Shown here: positions 10,511-24,266 of the stretch, in pieces | Layout of the letters: each line of letters begins with the position of its first letter | How positions within the stretch are numbered: the stretch's first letter is position 1 | Origin: Baylisascaris procyonis | Taxonomy: Eukaryota > Nematoda > Chromadorea > Rhabditida > Ascarididae | Assembly (NCBI GenBank): GCA_037389465.1 | Contig: JAZARR010000123.1 | Location: 1 to 64,000 of the forward strand | DNA length: 64,000 bases | Direction: 5' to 3' | Position numbers and translations under genes: made by a program | Notes under the pieces: model-generated | Told to the model about the DNA's origin: nothing | Databases searched by the model: none | What the model saw: the letters and a program-made list of their open reading frames with translations, nothing else

Positions 10511-12299
10511 GCACTTAGCCAAAAAGAGACCGAGAGAGACCGCGCGCGTCTTCAGCGAGCGATGCGGCACTGGTCGCTCGAGAATAAATCATCGCAATAA
10601 ATGTGAAAATATGCAGTAAGGAAACGAGATTCGAACAGCGGGTTTCAACACATTTGAAAGAGCATTAAAAGTTCTATCAGAATCATTAATAATCTCGGAT
10701 AAAAACGAGAAATTTTCTATAAGATCGATTTTTTATATGACGTGCAATTGAGGAAAATTGCATGGTCATCGATAAATGAGGGCCTATAAGTGTATAAAGG
10801 ATGAAGATTTGGGAAGAGTGACTAGGTACATTCGAAAGAGCATTAAAAGCTCTATCAGAATCAAAAATAATCTCGGACAAAAAGAAGAACTTTTCTATAA
10901 GATCGATTTTTTATATGACGTGCAAGTAGTATAACTCGCAGTGTAACCTTATCTATTATCTCATGCGTTATAATTGCGCGTTTATGACGTTGTCCTTAAT
11001 GAATAACTGAATTCACGACACACTTCGACGATTTAATGAATCGTTGTGACTCCTTATGAATGGATCTTTCATGCGATTGTTACATACACCAGTTAAGAAT
11101 TCGTCAATTCGACAGCTCTGGGTTTCCTTCATTTCATTTCTTTCCTATATAGGCATACTGATAATGGACATTAAGTTCGCTTGATGGTAGAAAAGTCAAC
11201 CGGCGCATTCAACATACGTTGATTGCATGCAACACAGGTAAATTGCACGTGTGGCAAGTGTCTCTTCTCGACGTTATTCAGCCATTCTAGATTAGTGGTT
11301 CGAAACGAGTGTTCTTGATAGCCCCATCTTCTTCTCATCTCCTCCACATCCTGGAACTGGCTTTATAGCTATAGTTATGCTCTTCAAAGTAAGCAGTCGT
11401 TTCACTGCTTACATTGAAGGTTCCCTGCCTTGTAACCACTTGTGGTCCACTGCCATGAAAATTTCAATTCTTCCAATTGGGAGTATGCAGCGTTCGAATC
11501 GCTTTTTCCTTCTCAATCCTGACGGGTCTATGTCGGAAAGCAAGTGTTGCATGCAATCAGCGTATGACAATGCAATTAATCGCATGCTGAATGCTTCAGT
11601 TGGCTTTTCTATCATCAAGCGAACTTACAATGCCCATTACCAGTATGCCTATATGGGAAAGAAATGAAATGAAGGAAACCCATAACTATCGAATTGAAGA
11701 ATTCTTAACTAGTGCATGTAATAATCGCATGAAAGATGCATTCATAAGGAGCCACAACGATTCATTAAATCGTCAAGGTGTGTCATGAATTGAGTTCTTC
11801 ATTAAGAACAATGTCATAAATGCACAACTATAACGCATGAGATAATGGATAAGGTGACACTGCAATTTAAGTCAGTTGCACTGCATATAAGAAATTGATC
11901 TTATAGAAAAGTTCTTGTTTTTATCCGAGATTATTTTTGATTCTGATAGAGCTTTCAATGCTCTTTCGAATGTACCTAGTCACTCTTCCCAAATCTTGTT
12001 CCTTCATACAGTTATAGGCCATGATTTATCGATGACCATGCAATTTTCCTCAATTGCACGTCATATAAAAAATCGATCTAATAGAAAAGTTCTTGTTTTT
12101 ATCCGAGATTATTTTTGATTCTGATAGAGCTTTTAATGCTCTTTCAAATATGTTGAAATCCTTTGTTCGAAGATGGTTTCTTACTGAACATTTTCACATT
12201 TATTGCGACGGTTTATTTCAGAGTGACCAGTGCCGCGCCGCTCGCTGAAGACGGACGCGATCTCTCTCCGCCTTTTTCGTGCGCCTGCGCTTTTGAAGC
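10511..12299. mobile_element. Large fold-back (long inverted repeat) element
   Basis: A left arm of about 725 bases (10511-11236) is matched in reverse complement by a right arm of about 755 bases (11543-12299), enclosing a spacer of about 300 bases. Matching blocks include TGACGTGCAA next to AAAAAATCGAT, the run around AATAAATC...CGCAATAAATGTG near the outer ends, and TCTTTCC...ATATAGGCATACTG near the centre. Each arm also holds an internal block of about 95 bases twice (left 10650-10745 and 10829-10925; right about 11885-11985 and 12060-12160). No transposase frame is present. This is the form of a non-autonomous fold-back DNA transposon. A related single arm occurs at 46472-46700. Confidence 0.85.
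11237..11542. other. Spacer between the fold-back arms
   Basis: Unpaired central segment of the 1.8-kb fold-back element. Its open frames run on into the repeat arms and resemble no family, so no gene is called. Confidence 0.6.
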
Positions 12300-13029
12300 G
12301 AGATCAGGATAGCGCAGAATTCCACAACGCATCAGCATTCGTGGCGTTCGCTCTTGGCGGAAGGCAGTTGGTGAACTTCTTTGATCGTGTGTGTGGATTG
12401 TTTTTCTGGATGGAAAGGGAAGTGCAGTTTTTCCGAATGGGAACTGCCTTTCAAGGGAAAGGAGGAAAGGACAGCGTTGAAATTCTGCTGGTGGAATCGT
12501 TCACGTGCGGATGCCAAAAATTCCGTCGATTTGAGAGTGATAAAAATGTGGACCTCAGCATCCTTGAGTGCTCATCCTTGCCTTTTCTTGTTTTTCAGAC
12601 TGTCCATAGTCATTCTTGAGGGAGTTGACGAGCGGAGGAGGGAGGGGGAGGAGAAGGTGAGGAGGCAGTTTTCTATTTAGATAATTTTGTCAAACAAAAA
12701 CTCCTTTTTAATTTTCCTCGCATTTAACGTACCCTCAGATGGTTGTTCGACCTCACCCCGTATTGTGATCTGTATGAGTCGATTTATGCCTTTTTGTTCA
12801 TAACATTTCCTAATCCATTTGTATCATTTGCAGTTCTCTTCTCATGGCATCACTTCAGGATATTGTCGGAGGCTTTGGGTCACTACTCCAGGATTAAGTT
12901 TTATAACAGTGTAAGCAAACCAGTCCTATGCCACGCGCTGGAACGAATCCATTAAAATTCCCTTAGCCTTCGTATGTGATATCTGTATGCACAGCGACTT
13001 ATGTGGTTTAAGAGGGCGAATGCTAATAA
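12300..13029. other. Sequence between fold-back element and LINE fragment
   Basis: Open frames on both strands up to about 129 codons overlap one another and show no domain. The right part (about 12740-13030) may be older LINE sequence upstream of the recognisable reverse transcriptase remnant, but it is too decayed to read. Confidence 0.4.
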
Positions 13030-13960
<931 letters not shown>

Positions 13961-14100
13961 GTAAGTGCTGTTCTCGTTGTTGAAAGTGCCAACCTTTCTT
14001 TAACTTCGAACATTTCCGTCTCTTCCCTCTTGCATTTAAGCGATTAATTTGAATTTGCGCTGCCATGCTCAACTTGTATTCATTTTTTTCATAATCTATT

Positions 14101-14107
14101 GTTGCAG
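14101..14107 (+). promoter_or_regulatory. Possible SL trans-splice acceptor for the ARMT1 gene
   Basis: A pyrimidine-rich GTTGCAG lies 27 bases upstream of the chosen ATG at 14135. Nematode mRNAs often receive a spliced leader at such a site, and no upstream exon with coding potential was found. A second AG (GGGCAG) lies directly before the ATG. Confidence 0.45.
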
Positions 14108-14134
14108 GATCGTCGGGTTCTTCGGGTCGGGCAG

Positions 14135-17100
14135 ATGCCGCCTATCCCGAGCTTAGCACCTGCTTTAAATGGCATAAAAGAGGGGTATGTATCATTTTAA
14201 ATACAAATTTAAATATCGATCACTATATATTAGGCATGTAAGCACGAGCGTACGGCAATGAAAGATCAGATCTGAATACCTTATCCCTATGGGGTGACCT
14301 GGTAATTACGGGAGAGGTGAGAGTTAGCTAGTGTGTGTGCATAAAAGCTACCAGGTGTTTAAAGGGTCCTGTTGTGTCGGTAGGTGCTTTAATGAACCAT
14401 CACTCGTGCTTGTTTTCATAGTTTTAGCATCCTGATTTTCAGACTTCATAGTTTTGGCAAATTGCGACTTTTTAGCTTTAAAATTTGACCATCCCTGTAG
14501 ATTAACATTTTTTACCAAGTCCCCCAAGGTAAAGTAACTAAAGAATAAAACTTTGCGAGCTGGTTAGCCGCCTCCCTTACCTCGCACAGGTGAATCTCCA
14601 TACGTCTCCGTATCCCACACATTCCTGTAGATGTAGAAGGCTTGTTAATAGCCACTATATGTTCACATTTACATCACATTGCCCCAGCTCTGCCTGCGAT
14701 GTTGAAAATTTCGCACGATTTAAGAGGACAGGAATGTTGGAGAGAGGTTATTTCCCCGACAAATTTTGATGTGTTGTGGCAACGGTACATACACATTTTA
14801 TAGTTTGCATATATATGCGTGTATAGTTCCTTCACTGAATGTACTGCATATAATTTGCTTTCACATAGAGGTATTTATCCATATATGTGAATATCAGATA
14901 TGGTGGTTTGGCCACATCCGCGTTGAGTGCTAAACATGGTTTGATGTGGCTTATGGCAGTTTTAGACATTACCGTTTTAATCTAAAGATGAATAAAAAGA
15001 TATAGGATGCAGCTGCAGCTTGAACTCTAACCTACCGCCGTTGGGCGAGGTCATTTGTTCGTTATACTACTGTCCCACGAAAAGCATTAGATTTAAGCGA
15101 ATTTTTTGAGAAGGGCGCACTGGCTTCTTACGTTTGATGGCGTGGACGCATTCCAACAAAGGAGTGGAGAAATAGGAGAACAGAAGAAAAGATAGAAATT
15201 TTTTTCCGGAAAAGCGAAAGGTGATAGGCAATCGTGGTATATTTGTTGCAGCACATTTGTTTATAAAACGATAAGGGACCGATGGCCCACAATATTGACA
15301 AAGGTGATCGACCAGGTGCATCGCTATCGTCACACTCATATCGCTGTTCATCCAAAGGTTTGCATTGCACACAGTTTTGGTCATTTGCCTTGTCAGAAAA
15401 GCAATGACTGCTGTGAAACTGTTTCCTTCATCGATCACTCCTCAGTGATCGATGTAGTTATGAGACATAGTCATATATTCACGACCAACATTGCATTAGC
15501 TTAGTTTTTGCACTGTTGAGGTAATAAGTGACGTTTTCTACGAGAGTTCTTTCATCGCCGTTCTATGAAGTAGCACCGTAACGGTGCATTTATCACCTTC
15601 TTGCTGTACCGCTATGATGCCTTCTTAACTGACCTTTTATTTAATTAAGCAGTAGCGTGTTATAAGGTGCAAGATGTTGCTTAATTTAAGGGATGCTATT
15701 AGCTGAGATTGTTGCAGGATGGCGACCATGATATCAAAGCAGTCATAGGAGAGTTAGCAGAAATGCGTTATCATATGGCCACCGATAAGCCGTTGCGAAA
15801 TTTCGACGATGATCTCGATGATGTTCCGATATGGAACGAACAGCTGGAATTTCTACGCAAAATGGTTAGCTCTTGTTACTCTTCATGAAATATTACTTAT
15901 GCTTGATTGAATGTTGTTGTTGTTGGGGTATACGGCGTTCATTTGCATCAGTTTTCACATTGATCCATCAGTTTCAAACGAACATATGAACACCTGGGTA
16001 TGCCGGAAAATTTACATATTTACGGACAGCGTGATTGTTGTTCAGCACCGATTAGGCCACAAAAAAAATGATCGCTGAAGGTTGAGTAGTCGGACTGCTT
16101 AAGACATAGGCGCATTATTCATACTTCATTGTTTATTTGCTGTTCATGTATCTGAATAGTCTGACTAGCGGAAATGCAAAAAATGTGTGGCAATTCTTGT
16201 GACCTTCTCCTCCACTGTTTTCAAAATAGAACGTTATGACCGTGGTGGCGGGGAGGAGGGGGGAGTCATTTCAGCTACTGGTAAAAATGGACTGCCAACA
16301 AATGGGATAGAAATAAGTTAAGCATAATAAAAAGGTATTACTTGGTGCTGTATGCTGTTTTGCTTCCTCTTACTTGGTCAGATAGTCTCAAAAATTAGAA
16401 TGCGGCGAATAATGGGTGCATAATTTAACAGGTCCGATGGCCTGCACAAATCATCAACAAAAAAATCATTTTCATGTGGCCAGGTGTGTGAAAACGAAAA
16501 TCCGACCGGTATAAAATGCGTTTTATTTTCTAGCCTTTGCTCTGCTTAGAGCAAGTATTTCAACGTGAAATATAGTGTACTAGATAGAGTAATATCTTAT
16601 ATTGGGTAATGTTTCGATGGGATTACACGACCTTTGCTTTTATGGTCACAGCGCCGCTATAATGCACTTTTTACAACGCAGGTTTTCAAAAATATATAGC
16701 AGTCGAATTTATACAATCGTGGAAAATCGGCGGCAGAAACCAAAAAAGAAAGAACTCGATCACAAAGCGTTTTAGCATTAATGATGTTGGTTGTGTTATT
16801 TGCCTCACTTTTTGTATTCATTGGTCGATCGTTATGCATGCTTGATTTCGATTAATGGTGCAGCGTGGTACGTCTTTCTGAGGTCTATCATCGCGTAAGC
16901 AAGCAAATCAAAATTCTTTTCAAATAATATCCTTGCGTAATTTGTAAAAAATAGAAATTTCGTTTTATAAGTTATTGGAAAATATGATGAAAAGAGTTGA
17001 GGCGATGCAAAAGGAATACTGAAGAGCTCTGGGAACAGCAATAAGTTTTTCCGAAAAAGAAAGGAATGAGAGTTGCTTTATGATTACGATGGTCCGAAAA

Positions 17101-20100
17101 AAGGCTGCTAGCTTCTTAATTCTTAAACCTTCAAAGGAGTAACCGAGCCGTTCATCTGCGTCAATATGACTTCAATCTTTGTTGCATTTTCTGTGTATCG
17201 GAATTTTCGATGTATACTTTCAGAATTAAATATTACTCGATATTTATTGATTCTGATTTCAATCTAAAAGCAATAATAGGTTAAGAGTTAGGAGAAGCAG
17301 CATTTTGGTAGAAAATTCATTCGCATTTTCTTTAGGATTGTTTCCAGTAAAATGGTGAGTTGGAAATTTGATGTTCTACTAGGGAGTTGTAATTTGCTAA
17401 TATCGTTCGCAATATCTAATGACCGTCTCGTTACACTCTATTCTAGAAAACAGAGGCGGAAGTGAGTTGGTATCGCACAGATTGGCTTTTTGTCGAGTGC
17501 TATCTCTATCGACGTATTGTTGGTGCGTTGAGGAAAACTACAACTCTGAAACAATTCGATCCGTTTGCTGCACAAAAGCACAACGCATATGTAGATGGGT
17601 GAGTTCTTTTTTATTTACTTCTTGATGTGTAACCTTTATTGACGTCTTACTCTCGATTTGCTGAATTCCCCAATTTTTGAAGAAAGGAAAAGATTCTTCT
17701 CTTTGCAATGATTTTCTACTGCTTAATAGGACCATATGGGGTTTGTGGTATTGTTTAGAATATAGTGGTGAAAGTGGGATGGTTAGGAAAGAAAGAAAAG
17801 CCTATTGCATTAAGTGTTTTTTTTTTATAGAAAATGTTGAGTTTATCTGGAGGCGGGAAGATCGCATCGGAGGAAGAATATTATTAGAGATTGTTGAAGT
17901 TTCTTGTGACCAACATTTATCTTTTGCTGTGTAATCTCAAATATAACCTCACTTAGCATAGATAAATGTCTCATTGGAATATTGTTATATGATTGCGATT
18001 AACATCATTTTACACTGTCCAGTTTAGATTAGCCGTGTTTGTAGCTCTTTTGAGTACTCGAAATATAGGAATAATAATTTCGATACCTCTGTGCACTTTG
18101 TTTAAAGCACCCAGATTTACTTAGTGTTCAGCTAAGCATTTTCATTATTTTGACGATTTTATTATTGACAAAATCTCTTGAAATCTGAGCAGAAACGAGC
18201 TGAAAGACTATTCTTTGATCCCTTTAATGTGGTAGATTTGAATAAGCAGAAGAAATCCTAGAAAGGAATAGGTGTGTGGATAACTTCGAGATTGGGGATA
18301 GGACCTCGTTCTGGTATAAGCATTTTGATGACCCATATCTGAAACTGTGCATAATGACCTTCGATAGAGACGACGACTGCCTTTTGTCTTATGTTTTAGA
18401 AGTTCGTTATAATTGAGCGCTCCCCTGTGTATTTGAGTTCTCTTTTACGTGAAATGATATCCTAATGAATTTCTTATTGGGTGGCCCTCCAATCACCTAT
18501 ATAAAAAGGAAATCGAAAATTTGGATATTTGTGAGCGAAGAGAACCTTTGCCGTAACCCATCGAAGTCCTTCTTTTAGGCTTCCCGCAATGGAACAAATT
18601 GCGAACTATTTAATGGATGTTGAACAGCGCCAAATATGCAGTGAAACCGATGACAGTGTTATTTCTCGACTTCTTCAGGTTGTCTTTCACACCGTTATGA
18701 AACTCGAAGAATCAAATTTTTTAATGAGCACTTATCTCATTTTGTTCGACTATTTTCTCACTTTAATGCATTAATACTGAGTAAGATAAATTAAAGAAAT
18801 TCAGTATTTGCAAGATCGACAGTGAAAGCGGCGCATTAGCACAAAGTGTAAACAATATGTGAAAATTATCGTTGAGTAATGCTCAACAATTTGAACCGAT
18901 AGAAAAACCCGCAAATACTTCAAATTTTGCATATGTATGTTTCCCTTCTGTTAAAAGAGAACGGCATGCAAAGTCTAACAAGAGGAAAAGAAAACATACT
19001 AAGTCGGATAAAAATCTGGCACTTTTTTTGTTTGTTTTTCGAATCTAAAGTACAAAATTCAGCATCGCATTTTCAAAGAACGCTCCAAACCTAGGTGGTT
19101 GGAGAGGCATCGAGATTCAGCGATTTATTTAATGATGAAGAATTGCATTAATGCTCCAATTCTGGATTCAGAAGAGTTAACACCTAAGACAATAGTTAAA
19201 TTACATTTTAGGTACCAGTGTAGTCGAAAAATGATACGAAGCGCTTATACTTCGATCCAGAAATTGATACAGTATCGTGCTTATGTTGCCCCCTTCAGTG
19301 ATCGGACTGCGCTATACCTATACTACTGGCTATCTTAGAACTAGCACAATACCGTACTATATTTGATGTGAGTGCAAGCACAGTATGAAAGTCACAATAA
19401 TTTTTGGTACAGTGGCATCAATGTTTGGCACCAACCGGCGTGTCCAACTTTATCCTTACCCTTGAGGCGGTCATGCAGTGATTGCATCTCAAAAGACCCA
19501 ACCTTATCGCTGGAAGACCCGATAAGAACCCAGCCTCAGAAAGTTGTGGTCATTTGGTTTGTTTACTAATTAAAGTGGAATTGTTTTTTGCTTAGCGAAT
19601 TTGATTTCAGATTTGTCTGTGGGGTAATAAATGTGATCTATCGTTGTCTTGTGGTGAGAACGCTGCAGTATCATCCTCGCCTATCGATCAAATCGATCAG
19701 CTTGCTGACAAAGTTCTTATCAACCAAATTGATGCTGCGAAGGCCATCTTGAGGTTTGATCTTCCGACTCCATTCAATGTTTCATTCAAAAGTAAACTTG
19801 AGGGTATTTATTCGATCCTCGTTCAAATTTCAACTTGATCTCTCGTCGTGTTTTAATGATTTTTCGACCCATATCTATCTCCCAAGTAAGGAAAAAAAGA
19901 ATGATATCATTTGTCGTATACAGTAGGGGCGGTCCAAATTCGATCAATCCCATGCGTTATTCACACCAGTTCATCTGAGTTGTTAGTTGCATTTGCGTTT
20001 ATTTTGATGAGTCTTTAATAGCGGTGCCTACTGATCCAGATGAGCAGTTAGCATACAAGGTACCCGTAATGAAATGCCCTTCTCTCATTTCGCATAGAAA

Positions 20101-23100
20101 TTGTCCGCAAGAAGGTGTATTGTTACATGTCGAGGCAAATCTGCATCGTTTTGGAGCTGACTGTTGTACGGCATCTTTTTTGATCGCAGCATGCGCCATA
20201 AGTCCTTCATTATGCTATAGTAATATCCCTCTTGCGTTCTCTTTTATACTGATTATTCAAGGGCATTCCCCAATTGCTTTTAAGCACCGTCGAAATGTGC
20301 TCACTGATGTGCGTCTTCAACACGGTTTAGACCGGTATTGTAAACGCGTCTGGGTAATGTTTTTAATGAACGGCTAAGCAAACAGTAGAATCAGAAAATT
20401 GCAAAGATATTTGTTGTACTGAACAGTGGAAATCATCAAACAGTACAAAAAATAGAGAGCGCCGTTTCACTGAAAAATACTATCTGTTTTACTCGAAGGC
20501 TGGCACATTCCATCCAAAATTTTTGGTAGAGGTGGCGCATCAAGTTGGTTTTGAATAGTGATGGTTCTGGCTTACATAGAAATATTAACTGCATTCGTAA
20601 GCTGTGCCCCGTACACTGTTTATATAAAAGGGTAATTCAAATGGTAAATGCAGCACATAGCAAGATCGGTCCCGGTCTACCGATGTTTTTCAATGATATA
20701 ATGCGGTACGGCATGGTGGCGTTTAGTTCAGTGCGTTACTTGTACTACGCACTTCACAGCCATCGCTGATGACCTACTTGAAAGGAGGAAGGGGTTGGCC
20801 CAAGCATTGCGATTTTTAGGAGGTGATCTGCAGTGCGATGATTGATATGGGCCGAGAAAAATGAATAATTCAGAGACTGGGAGGGCAAGTAATCTGGAAG
20901 CCCAAAATTTTCGACTCCATTTCCAGTCCGACTAGAGTATCATCAAAACCCATCACTTATGGAGCAATGGAATAATACGTTTCAAAATGGTGTTTGGAAG
21001 TCTATGGGATTCCAGGAGTTGACGCACTGCAAGATTTTTCGAGAGTGAGAGGGGATGCGCCGATATGTGATCCATACCCTAAAACTCATACACGAATTGC
21101 TGCATATGGCCGTTGCTGGTCTAGTTGTTGTGGGCGGGTGGTTTCATACACTTATTGCTGCAGGAACGCGAAATTGAAGCGTATCGATATTGTATTGGAC
21201 AATGCAGGTCTCGAGTTATTCACTGATATGGTGCTAGCCGATTTTCTGGTGACAAAAAGTGGTGCAGCAAACGTTGTATTCCACGGCAAGGTTGCTTTTT
21301 GAATTTAAGTATCGTTTCCCAACTCTCAGTACTTTGGCATGTTTCGTTCCTTTTTCAGTGATACGCTGTTGTGAGATACATAAGAAGATTGCAAACTCTG
21401 AAGTGAAAAGGCGCATCTCCACCCTTCTTTTCCTACCCTTCACCCTTCCTCCTTTCATACACTTGGGTGGGATGAGAAGGATAGAGGTGTGGCACAGAGA
21501 TAGTGAATTCCGGCAGTTCTTTACTGTAAAAGCTGAGAGAAAAGTGGTGTGTTGCAAACGACTGACAGAAAAGTGGAGGTGCTGGTCTTGTTTCTTTTAT
21601 GAAGGGAGTCGACGATTGATGTGAATCCGTGTTAAGTGGACTGTGTGCAGTGATGGTCGTCCATCGGCTTCGGTAGTAAAAAAGAGGCATTTTACGAAAA
21701 AAAAGGGTTGTTAGCGATAATGCTTGTTGGAAGGATCACTTTTCATCAAAGGACTGCGTTTAATGCATAACAATCTACGGGTACGCTTATGAGAAGCGTC
21801 TTTCCGGTCAAAAGTTATATCCATTTATGTAATTCTCTATTCACCCCGATAGGCCTTTTTCTAGCACTATGAGCGTCTAGAATAAATGCGCCTCGTTTGT
21901 GACTGGCAAAACCTTCGCAACAATGCAGTGATATATTTGGATTTGGCGATTCTGGTTTTGCCGCATAAACTCGAGCTGCTGGCCAAGGCCATTGAATTCT
22001 CTTCCGAAGGAAGCAGTCAATTGCGCAAGGGTTCTAAAGATTATGAGGCGGCAACCTTCGCTTTCTGCTCGAGTGTTTTTATCCTCTCAGGTGGAATTTC
22101 TTCATAGGACATATGAGCAGGATGTGATGAAAAGGTTTTTAGGCGCATCCGTGGTTTGTTTCGGATACGACGAACGATGACTTTTGTTGGATGAATGAAA
22201 TGCTTCGCGGCAGCCATGTGGATTCTTTAAGCAAACTCGGACGTCGATGGGATCAAAAACTTACAGAGGTCGGTAACTTTTGCTGTCGTCTCCTTTCCTG
22301 CATTTTCACAACGCAATGTCATATGCGTCCTGTGCATGCATTTGCGTGTATATATGTGTTATTATATATGGGATACTTTCTTTATCGTAACTTTACCTTA
22401 CGTACATAAGGGTAGAGTTATGGTAATGGAATTTTATGGGTGTGTCAATATCGTGGATAAAATCATGAGTAAACATGGATGAGTTACTGATGCATAATCA
22501 TGCCACTAGTTTATATTTTTTAGATGTCGTATGGGCTATCGAAGGGCGGCTATTAACAAACTTGCTTAGAAAAAAACTGGCTATGAACAAACTTGGCTAG
22601 AAAAGTTGACCAGAAACAAAATCATCCGGTTTCTTTGAGGTTGCCTTGTTGCCTATTCGTACTGTTTTAGGTGCTTGGGCGCTTGGGTTGGCCGTTATGG
22701 GCTGAAACACAAAAGCACATATCATACTACCTCGTGGCACATTTTTCCATTCGTTCCGTCATCCTTTAGCGTCCTTGAATTTCAAAATTACCGCAGTTAA
22801 ATCGCAAAGAACATGGATATACGTGGAATGGACAGGGCGAAAGATGCCTTCATGGGAATATTCGATACGCAATGGTGCGGTGAACCAATTTTATGTCAAC
22901 AAAATGTTCATCGAGGAATGGGGCAGAAAATCTGGAAAAAATTCAATATCTGATCGGTGGAGGGTGTTTTAATAAGAATGTTTTTACGTCGAATGATATG
23001 GAAAGACAGTTTCGACTGAGTGGAACATTTATCGGGGGAGGGGGGGGGGCAGTGACCTAAAAAGGAAGAAATTATCTTTTGCTAAATGCAGGCTATTCAT

Positions 23101-24266
23101 ATATGCATTCAAAAATGATCGATAAATCTTGCAGATAGCGTGAAGAACATGTAGGACTACATGAAATAACTTAACCTAGCCCTATGTAGATGTCTTGTGA
23201 ACGTTTGCAGTCTCGAATATTCGCTTTCTTTTGTCGCTGTGGGCATAAAGGCGTTAAGTGACCCATAAACGAAGACAACATCTTTAGTCGGTTTGAATGG
23301 TTTCGGAATGCAAAATCCAAATTGTGTGTCTCTTGTTACGGAATGCTTCAAACATTATTGTTTTACGGTTCAGTTTTACGGCTCCACATTGTTAATGCGT
23401 TCTCAGAATTTCGGGACACTTTAAGGCCAAACGCATCCAAAAAAAAAAACTTCCTTAACGTTCAATGTCTTTAACATCTACGCTTATTGCATAATGATTT
23501 ATTTTAGATCCATAGCAAAGAAAAATGAGGAATCCCCTCTGCGATAGGCATTGAAAAATACATCTAAAGACTAATTTGGCCATATCTAGTGCATCATTTT
23601 CTTGCTTATCTACATTTACGTAGTTGTGTTCAGGGTCAATTCGAATTTCATGCTCATGCGTTTTGGACGTTGCCATTTGCCTATTGCGATATGCCGAAAT
23701 ATGCCGCCGATCTTTACAAAGACCTCTCGGAGGCAGCACTAATCATTTTTAAAGGCGACCTTAACTATAGGAAGCTCGTCGGCGACAGAGAGTGGCTGCT
23801 TGACACTCCATTTAAGGTTATTTTTTTCAAGTTATTTTTCAACTGACATTCAAGGTTATTTTCAAACAATATAAGACATTTTCTCAGATCTACTTTGGCC
23901 TGTATCTAAATAGATGAGGAAGGGGGAGAAAGTGAGGAAAGGGGTGTATTTCAAAAAATATAGATTCTTCCTTTTCCCACCTCATGTTTTTCACGTGCTT
24001 CGAGGCTTTTTTATGAGTCTCAGAATGCTGTTACTTCGCTCCTAACCCGTTCGTGACAAGCTTACGGCTTATCGCTAAAAAGTATGATAACCCAGGTGGC
24101 ATTGCGAGGATTCGCCCCTGCACCACTACTCGCGCTGCGGACTCTGAAAGCGGAAACACAAGTTGGCCTTGGCGTCGATACGATCAAAATGCTCGAACAT
24201 AAATTTGGTGGCAAGAAAGAATGGATGGTGACGGGTGATTATGCGGTCATTCAATTTGATGCCTAA
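14135..24266 (+). CDS. ARMT1: Damage-control phosphatase ARMT1 (DUF89 family), ten exons
   Basis: Exons: 14135-14184, 15252-15357, 15718-15864, 17447-17598, 18579-18678, 19611-19753, 21164-21290, 22143-22268, 23634-23816 and 24096-24266. All splice phases agree and give 434 residues; human ARMT1 has 441. Recognisable stretches in order are the N-terminal RDRWPTILTKVIDQVHR, then SWYRTDWLFVECYLYRRI, ICLWGNKCDLSL, the metal-site motif IVLDNAGLELFTDMVLADF (Asp245, Asn246), HPWFVSDTT (Asp283), FWTLPFAYCDMP, FKGDLNYRKLVGDR (Lys357, Asp359) and a C-terminal LRTLKAETQVGL. DUF89 proteins are metal-dependent phosphatases acting on damaged or excess sugar phosphates. The human protein was also reported to methylate acidic residues, with PCNA as a target. 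All metal-binding residues are present, so the product should be active. It is convergent with the CSB gene. Confidence 0.95.
15429..15454. repeat. Short perfect hairpin in ARMT1 intron 2
   Basis: CATCGATCACT is followed after four bases by its exact reverse complement AGTGATCGATG. It lies 70 bases past the end of exon 2. No function is evident. Confidence 0.6.

Noticed and set aside
10620..10640. TTCGAA-type motif suggesting a tRNA B box
   Set aside because: No A box or cloverleaf around it, and the motif belongs to the fold-back repeat.
12230..12680. Plus-strand frames of 129 and 99 codons
   Set aside because: They overlap in different frames, begin inside the right arm of the fold-back element, and show no family features.
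14108..14186. Alternative frame through ARMT1 exon 1 (starting GSSGSSGRADAAYPEL) joined directly to exon 3
   Set aside because: It is phase-compatible but lacks the conserved RDRWPTILTKVIDQVHR segment. Using exon 2 (15252-15357) gives a full match to the family.
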